From: Pholiota molesta
Lineage: Eukaryota; Basidiomycota; Agaricomycetes; Agaricales; Strophariaceae
DNA length: 28,537 nucleotides
Assembly (NCBI GenBank): GCA_014925825.1
Contig: JACGCK010000406.1
Coordinates: 1-28,537, forward strand
Direction of reading: 5' to 3'
In this document: one piece after another, positions 22,319 to 28,537 of the stretch
Position numbering within the stretch: the stretch's first letter is position 1
Layout of the letters: the number at the start of each line of letters is the position of its first letter
Translations under genes and position numbers: made by a program
The notes under the pieces: model-generated
The model's input: the letters and a program-made list of their open reading frames with translations, nothing else
Told to the model about the DNA's origin: nothing
Database searches by the model: none

Positions 22319-23942
22319 ATGCTTGCGCACCGTAGTCAATAACGTTCACAACACAGTTGATACCGGACATTGTATCCCCCGCAGACCGCCAGCGGATTCT
22401 CCATGCATCGTCGCTCGACCAACCATCCAAGCTACTGCTGTACGAGGAACTGGCCTCGGTGTACGATTCGCACCCCTTCTTTCTTGTGCGACTGGCCGAA
22501 TCAATCGTTGGATATGGCGCGACTGCTGCGGCGATGGATGTCTTCCATCAGGTAATGCACATCTCACCGTACCATGCTGAATCTGAGCGATGTTATGTAG
22601 GCGCAGGCCCATCTACTTGAAATGAGCATCGTAGATCAGGGTCTCGACGATGTCGTAGAGAGATACGCATGCGAGGTGGATGATAAGGCTACGGCAGATT
22701 TCGCTGCGTCGGAAAGAAGTAATGTTCTTTCCATGCCACGTTCGAACAATACGCTGATATCTTTTCTCGTGAAGGAGTGTACTATCAAATTTGGAAACCT
22801 ACGAAACAGCACGTATTCCCGACAACAGTACCTCATCTTCCGCTTGGGCATCAAGAGGCCAAAGACCAGTGGACGACCTTGACATCGTCGGGATCCACTT
22901 TCTATCAGCAGTACCTTCGCAAGGTCGCAATCGAAACGAACCACGTGGAAAGCACTTTCCTTGTCACGGGAGAGGTGCGTTCTCCACCACCGCGTGTATA
23001 CTTCTCCACCAACTCTCCACCGCTAATGCAGCCTGAATTAGTCGATGCGCGACGTCATCCAGCGCGGGATCGCAGACGCCGAGATCAGCACATGTCGTGA
23101 AAGCGCTCTCCACGACACATCTACAATCAGGAATATACTCCACGATACCATCGCAGTATGTTCTTTCGCATTCGACTCAAACTAGTAACTCCCGTCTGAT
23201 ATCTCCAGGCATACGAACTCTTGCTCCCACTCGCAGACGACCCCGCAAGTCTGGACAAGAACGCACTCTGCCGCATCCATGCAGCCCTCATGAAGACATG
23301 CCGTTTTGTCGACACTTACACCCCCCTTGGCATGACGCGGTCAGCGACGCGCAAGACCGTCTTCGTAGCCGGTACCTACAACATCCAATGCTGTCCTTTC
23401 AACCAGGTCGACGCGGAGCTCGACAGGATATGTAACCTAGCCAAGGTACGCACGGTTCTCACCGCGCAGCCGTCTGTGGATATCGCTGATCTTAGTATGA
23501 CGTTTTCCGTAGCAATGGAGCCGAACGTGGCGAAACCCATTCGCCACGGCGAGCTGGCTCCACCTGGTGCTCGTCAGATGCCACCCCTTCGAGGCACGTC
23601 TTCCCACGCATCCCAGTTCCCTCTCCTCGCTGACAAGAACCTACGTTCCCATAGGATGGGAACGGGCGCTTGACGCGCCTCATCGCCTCCATCCCGCTTA
23701 TCCGCCACGGGTACCCCCCGCTCTGCATCCCGCTCTCAGAGCGTATGGAGTACTATGATGCCATCAACAAGGTACGTACGCTGCGAGCAGCGCTGGCGCG
23801 GGACGTCGTCGATGATGCTTATCCACTTCATTTCAATTTGGTGCAGGCGTATACGGGCGACCATCGTGCGCTGGCAGAGTTCCTCTTGCAAGGCATGCGA
23901 GAGAGTATGGCGTCCGTTCAATCCCTTGGAGTTTCGTCCTAA
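22319..23942 (+). CDS. Fic-domain protein, probable AMP-transferase (about 380 aa)
   Basis: Fic enzymes transfer AMP (or another nucleotide part) from NTPs to protein hydroxyls. Exons: 22319-22331, 22385-22551, 22601-22718, 22775-22974, 23042-23155, 23209-23445, 23513-23593, 23655-23771, 23847-23942; phases agree (1143 nt). The catalytic motif HPFEDGNGRLTR (His307 on) matches HPFx(D/E)GNGRxxR fully. It is preceded by NPFATASWLHLVLVRC and followed by IPLSERMEYYDAI. TNHVES (154-159) resembles the class II inhibitory (S/T)xxxE(G/N), with Glu158 and S in the last place. The N-terminal third is probably helical. The intron inside the motif (23594-23654) starts GC, not GT. The last intron (75 nt) is open in frame. 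The first exon of 13 nt and the ATG at 22319 are the weakest part; a different upstream exon is possible. Target unknown. Confidence 0.82.
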
Positions 23943-24225
23943 ACAAATTGAAGTATTCTATGTCGATCTCCCGAATAGTCAGATACCTACATACATCGTG
24001 GTGGCAGTATGTTTTGACTGCTAACGATTGCTGTGGCATCTATGTATTTATTATCGAGTCGAGACATCGCATCCGCGATAAGTTGGTTATCGGTGCTCGA
24101 AATCTTAAATGAACAGGAATGATGGTCAGTATGACTTATTTAAATTATTTGCGTTGTGGTTGTAAAAAAGAGCCGCCTAGCCAGCCGTTGCGTCGTCCAA
24201 ATTACCGACTCCTCGGACATTTTAT

Positions 24226-24492
24226 TCAAACTATCGACTTGCATAAAATTCCAGACACTTCGTTGTCAAGTACGATGCTGCGAAAACACTTCCAAAAGAC
24301 AGATACAGACGACCATTGAGATGGCCAATTATCACAGGGCCAGACGCTGCTCACGTTCTCATTTCTTTCAAACCATATGGTGAGGTCATCAAAAAGCTCG
24401 TGAATCACCACGTCCATAGTCATAACATTTTGCAGGCGATGTAAACCAGACCTGTTGAGTCCTTCGATAGCACGTATCTTGCAAAATCGCAA
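24226..24492 (-). pseudogene. HNH-endonuclease-like gene remnant
   Basis: An open stretch carries GLNRSGLHRLQNVMTMDVV followed by HELFDDLTIWFE. From memory this matches the region just after the HNH core in mushroom HNH-nuclease proteins (G(I/L)HRLENVMTL...H.LFD.L..WFE). Upstream on the same strand, 24906-24740 is another open segment (EEAYDKCLVLEAKHEQVAQV) ending at TGA that might belong to the same broken gene. The histidine-asparagine-histidine core itself was not found, so I take it as a remnant. Medium to low confidence, no start or splice structure assigned. Confidence 0.4.
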
Positions 24493-25289
24493 CAGAACTG
24501 CGTGGGCGTAAGCAGCGTAAACGCTCTTAATTGCAGATTAATGATTTCGGTTCTTCGAACTAAGATATAACGTCAGTCCAGTGCAACCAGCAATTCAGAG
24601 AAGCCGAATCGGGACAGACATACAGATTCACAGAGGATGGTCGCTGTAGAGTTGCGCTAGTCGTTTTTTTCAATGGCGCTTTCGCAGCGGTAGATCTCCC
24701 ACGCAACGTCAGCTCGGCCTTCGTTTGTCGTGGCTTCGTTCAAATGTATCCAAGAAATCCTGCGCAGATTAAGATAGGGAGGCGGACGTCGAGGACTTGA
24801 GCGACCTGTTCGTGCTTTGCTTCAAGTACCAGACATTTATCATACGCCTCCTCGATTAGAGCTGATCTGATGGTCAAGCAAGTAGCATGAGCGAGCTCGT
24901 GGGCAGTATGTCCTGTCATTCATTGAGACGATTATCTACATAAGGAGTACGCCGAAAATACAGGCAGTAACGAGACGACATCATTCATTTGGTAGAACCT
25001 CACGACCCATTTGTGGTCGACGGCCTTTGTGTTTGAAAAGCAGGAGACCACTTGGAACATGAGAAGGAAAGAATTCATTGGAACGTCGTGAAGTAGAATG
25101 TTTGGTGTCAGAAGTAGACAATGGAGTAGAAGTATGGTTAGAGGGCGTTATATAGGAGTACACATGCAGATCACGGTCTGTACCATTTTTGATGGCAAAT
25201 GCTACTGCAGCGAGTGAAAGGTTTAGGATTCGTACAGTATGGACTACAAGGGGGAATGGCATAATAGGAAAACTAATGGCTATACTGAC
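24493..25289. other. Stretch between nuclease-like remnants
   Basis: Apart from the open segment at 24906-24740 (minus) described with the HNH-like remnant, no gene was recognised. Low-complexity T run near 24664-24671. Confidence 0.35.
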
Positions 25290-26484
25290 AGAATTTGAGG
25301 GTCTTCTGCTGCCCGCATTCAATCTATCATGTGGGATCAATTTGAAAGCTTAGAACTTCGGGTTTAAATGGAACATACCCAATCATATAGCAAACCAAGA
25401 ACCAGAGATAATCCGTTGAGGTCATGCTCCAGGCGGATTGGGGGCAGATAAGATGCGACGCCCCCAGGGCCATCTTTGTTCTTGTTGTAAACAAAAAAGA
25501 GCCACTCTTCACCAGTTGTCACGCAACCTCGGAAGGTTGTAAACCTAATTCATGCATCAGTATAGATCTCAATGAGGAAAACTCGAAGTACTCGAATCGT
25601 TGGGACTGAATGACTGCTTCCATAACAGCTTGGGGTAGAGCAGTGAGACTGTGAGGGTTTTTTCAGGCTTTGCTTCGTAAATGCTGCAGGTCAGCGATTG
25701 ATGGATTTTGGAGTTGGTGAAGGCCAACTGGGGGGACAGCACAATGTTATCTGGAAATCATCAGACGTGAAAACAGTCTGGCTGACGAAAGATCCACCTC
25801 TGACTGAAGGTGTTCCAAGAGCCATTAAATAATCAACAGCTCCTGCAAAAGATGATCCCCCAGAATCCAATGCCATGTAGGGAGTACGGAATTCGGGGGC
25901 GATGGCGACACCAACAGTCGACGTGTCAAGGTTCGTAACGGCATGCAGCATGATAGCGTTGATCAAGATTCAGCAGCCAGCTTCAGTCTGAAGCGCAGAA
26001 TCAACACATGAGCATTCCGATGAACAAAGGATCTGACTGACCTCGAACGCAATATGTTTTTGGATGTATCTGATCTGCTTCTTGGTTTCATCGAGGGACA
26101 AAGCATCTGGCGTTGTCTTGCCACCGAGGTGCTGCGCTTGACTCCTCCCATCGCTGTTCCACTCTAATGCCTCAACGTTGATATGCGCATGAGTGAGGGT
26201 CAATACAGTGGCATCGGAAAAGGGAACATACTTTAAGAACTGTTTAGGAGTTAACATAGCATGTTGTAGGGGACAAAACTCACTTTCAGTTCGCTAAACT
26301 TCCTCACCACTGTCTGTAAGGCGAGGTCAACCTCTCGATCATCGTCATCGTGCTCATCGAGCTCAAGCTGGAACCTCTTCAGGAGGTCTACCACAGTTGC
26401 GGTCTCCTGGTCAGTAAGGTCAGAAAGTTTGCGCCGCTTCGCCATCACGTTCGAGACAAGGTTGAATATTGAATCAACACGCAT
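25290..26484 (-). pseudogene. Decayed gene of a mushroom-expanded family with SG..DY / EAK pattern (nuclease-like)
   Basis: Exons that can be read: 26484-26284 (start MRVDSIF or internal MAKRRKL), 26239-26042, from 25987 with a region boundary near 25680, 25591 upstream part, 25544-25379 and from 25323. Content: an acidic helix-rich start (DLTDQETATVVDLLKRFQLE), LTHAHINVEALEWNSDG, then TEAGC-stop-ILINAIMLHAV, SSFAGAVDYLMALG, IYEAKPEK, LPQAVMEAVIQSQRFE, TTGEEWLFFVYNKNKDG and LEHDLNGLSLVLGLLYDW. From memory this matches a large Agaricomycete family whose (S/A)G..DY...(V)EAK strands suggest a PD-(D/E)XK-like core. Two lesions: an in-frame TGA at 25972-25970 where the family has arginine (CGA), and a one-base shift at the A6 run (25658-25663) between EAKPEK and LPQAV. 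Hence called a pseudogene, although assembly error could explain the second. Confidence 0.6.
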
Positions 26485-26645
26485 GTTGACAAAACCACGT
26501 GATTTTAGCGGTCATGGGTTTCGCTCAGAATGGAAGTGGGCATATCAGATATGCGTTCCTGACCAGTGACTCCCTGAGGAGATTGAAGTTGAGTGGCCTG
26601 TTCGTCCTCTACCCCAGTCCCTCCGCGCATTGCCCTACCAATACT

Positions 26646-26823
26646 TGAAATGCGAAGCAGAACTCAACGTCAGACACAAGGTGAATGACAGATAATATTG
26701 GAATAATGTAGACTACCTGAAATGCGAAGCAGAACTAATGATAAGGTAGTCAGTAAGATATAACATGGTAACTGGTAGAATAGCAGGCATACCTCAACGT
26801 CAGACACAAGGTGAATGACAGAT
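26646..26823. repeat. Short interspersed direct repeats
   Basis: Two words recur. TGAAATGCGAAGCAGAACT occurs at 26646 and 26718 (72 bp apart). A 29-bp word starting CAACGTCAGACACAAGGTGA occurs at 26665 and 26795 (130 bp apart). They sit next to the probable LTR end, so they may be the footprint of nested insertions or tandem duplication at the element edge. Confidence 0.8.
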
Positions 26824-26834
26824 GAGGTATGCGT

Positions 26835-27058
26835 TGTGGAAGTCCATAGTATAAGTATTACGGAAGGTAACGGAACGAGCACGAACGTGCTCGTTCCTGT
26901 AAGTAAGCATGAGATGGGGGATATGAAATAGAGGATTTATGGAATAACCAGTCGGCGAACGTGTTTCCGGAATAGGAGGAGTTAGGAGTAAAAGGAGTAA
27001 GTATAATGGAAATAGGAGAACGAAAGGAAAATAGAGTCCATGGAGTCGACATTCAACA
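26835..27058 (-). mobile_element. Probable copia LTR (about 224 bp; outer edge tentative)
   Basis: Read on the minus strand, the copia coding end (27086) is followed by a purine tract AGGGGAG (27065-27059) and then TGTTGAATGTCGAC, the usual layout of polypurine tract followed by a 3' LTR beginning TG. The other edge is placed at 26835 because the minus strand there ends CCACA, giving TGT...ACA termini. A second LTR copy is not in the window, so the outer edge is not proven. A 26-bp palindrome lies inside. Confidence 0.5.
26872..26897. repeat. Perfect 12-bp inverted repeat with 2-nt spacer
   Basis: GGAACGAGCACG, spacer AA, CGTGCTCGTTCC. It would form a stable hairpin in the LTR transcript or a dyad protein-binding site. 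Role unknown. Confidence 0.9.
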
Positions 27059-27085
27059 CTCCCCTAGACGACATTGGTCGTCGAT

Positions 27086-28146
27086 TTACGCAGTGAGGCC
27101 GATTTCCTTGCATAGGTGCTGATGAGTGGTGCGCGAGAGCGGCTTAGTGAAAAGATCGGCTAGATTCTTCTCGGATGGGACATGCTCGATGAGAATGCGA
27201 CCTTGGGTGACGGCCTCGCGGATATAGTGGTAACGGACGTCGATATGTTTGGCACGGGCATGACCCTTCGTGTTCTTAGTGAGAGCGATGGCCGGCGCAT
27301 TGTCACCGTAGATCGAGAAGGGGTGTTCCTGTGGCAAGCCGACCTCGTCAAGAAATGCGTACATCCAAGTGACCTGCTGTGCAGCGCGGGTCATTGACAT
27401 ATACTCTGCCTCGGTAGTGGATAAGGCGACGGTGGGTTGGCGCTTCGAACTCCAAGATACCAGTCCACCTGCCATCCAGACGCCGTACCCAGCTGTTGAT
27501 CGACGCGTGTCGTAGTCATCCGCGTAGCTGGCGTCCACGTAGGTAACGGGGTTGACGGAGGCACCGCGGTAGTATGTGATGGAGAAGTCGAGTGTACCTT
27601 TGATGTATGCCATCATATGGAGCATGGCTTTCCAGTGCGCGGGACCGGGGTTGGATTGAAAACGCGAAAGGACGCCTGTACCATAGACGATGTCAGGCCT
27701 AGTGCCACCAGCGCCCCAGTTTAGTTTGCCCAATACCTCGCGATAGCGTTTGTCCAGCATGTATTGACGGTCTTCGTCGGTGGTCGGGCAGTCATTCTCG
27801 CTAAGTACGATGCCGGCTGGGAGGGGAGTCGATTTCGGGTTGCAGTCGGCCATTCCGAATTCCTCGAGCATTCGTTCGAAAAAGGAACGCTGCGAGATGG
27901 TGATGGTGCCGGCTTCCCTGTCGCGCTTGATCTCGATCCCAAGGATGTACGTCGGCTCCCCTAAGTCCTTGGTATCAAAGCATGTGTCGAGTTCCTGAGA
28001 CGCAGTGCGTGCGCCGGCAGGAGTGGACGAGAGGCCGAATATATCATCTGTGTATGTGCTCGTAATAGTATGGGTACCGTCGTTGTCAGAGATTCGTGAA
28101 TGGATGCATGGGTCGGCGAGTGAGCGATAATATCCCAGCCATGTCT
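27086..28146 (-). mobile_element. 5'-truncated Ty1/copia retrotransposon: end of reverse transcriptase and RNase H
   Basis: One open frame on the minus strand from about 28146 to the TGA at 27086. It begins inside the reverse transcriptase (WLGYYRSLADPC), contains the catalytic YTDD box at about 28045, then LGEPTYILGIEI, SQRSFFERMLEEFGM, GKLNWGAGGTRPDI and VLSRFQ, and a copia RNase H with YVDASYADD, STAGYGVWM, STTEAEYMS, YGDNAPAI, KHIDVRYHYIRE and NLADLFTKPL. Gag, protease, integrase and the first part of the reverse transcriptase are missing. Upstream of 28147 the frame meets TAA and the sequence changes character. The remaining frame has no stop, so the insertion is probably fairly recent, but the copy cannot transpose by itself. 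Confidence 0.9.
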
Positions 28147-28537
28147 GTTAATATTCTACATGAAATCGTGGTAGTTCGCCAGGAAAGAAGTTCAATCCAG
28201 CTGGGTAACTCAGCTCGCACAGCCACCCCACCTAGCTGAGATCGAATTTTTTCCGCCCTAGGCCAGTGGTGTATAGTGATCAGTCGACGTGCTGCTGCTG
28301 CTCACTATGCTCTAGTGCTCGACACCATGATCAACAGTGTCGAACAGTGCTCGGCACTGTTGTCAGGGTCATCCCAAAAAGGAAACCATCAAAATTTTTC
28401 CAAAAGCAGAATGACAAATTTGTAAGCTGTTTTTCCCATCATTTCCCACCATCAACTGGCCACATTAGGATGATTGTCCCATTTTGGTACTTTCTGCTCA
28501 TTGGCCCATCAAACATGCCATCAAGAGCCAAACACAC
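28147..28537. other. Unassigned right edge, AT-rich with hairpins
   Basis: The sequence abruptly follows the truncated copia end. It has a GCTGCTGCTGCT patch (28292) and two hairpins back to back: CGACAC..GTGTCG (28320-28342) and AACAGTGC-TCG-GCACTGTT (28343-28361). The rest is T/A- and CATCA-rich with no open frame. It may be another, unidentified mobile element or its terminus. Confidence 0.45.

Overview
The window reads as genomic DNA of a filamentous basidiomycete (Agaricomycetes). Genes are GC-rich and broken by many introns of about 45-80 nt with GTRNGT donors and CTRAY-type branch sites. They include a GH11 xylanase with a C-terminal fungal cellulose-binding domain, a mushroom-type tyrosine-kinase-like protein kinase and a very long basidiomycete-style Atg4. 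There is no bacterial-type operon structure. Exon boundaries were rebuilt by hand from splice signals, reading frame and family motifs; none has transcript support. 

Layout, left to right. (1) 1-2886, minus: mitochondrial DEAD-box helicase of the Mrh4 type, running off the left edge, with a 16-copy 13-residue repeat. (2) 2887-5031: no convincing gene. (3) 5032-6544, plus: TKL-like kinase whose ATP-binding exon has three single-base frame breaks. (4) 6836-9309, minus: signal-peptide-bearing flavin monooxygenase in 13 exons, one of 10 nt. (5) 10428-14422, minus: autophagy protease Atg4 with one unexplained frame change. (6) 16041-17640: gene-poor repeat region with about three copies of a ~270-bp unit and a ~310-bp direct duplication that carries the 3' end of the next gene. 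(7) 17577-18464, minus: 295-residue protein of unknown function with a PD-(D/E)XK-like motif pattern. (8) 20538-21502, minus: GH11-CBM1 xylanase. (9) 22319-23942, plus: Fic-domain (AMPylase-type) protein whose catalytic motif is split by a GC-AG intron. (10) 24226-26484, minus: an HNH-nuclease-like remnant and a decayed gene of a second mushroom family with an SG..DY...EAK pattern. (11) 26646-28146: short direct repeats, a probable LTR and a 5'-truncated Ty1/copia polyprotein. (12) 28147-28537: unassigned, with two hairpins.

The left half is mostly housekeeping (mitochondrial RNA helicase, autophagy) plus a monooxygenase and a kinase. The right half is an accessory region with a secreted xylan-degrading enzyme, a Fic enzyme, several nuclease-like or unknown lineage-specific genes, duplications and retroelement debris. 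The genes do not form an obvious pathway. Recurrent single-base frame breaks raise the question of assembly indels versus real decay.
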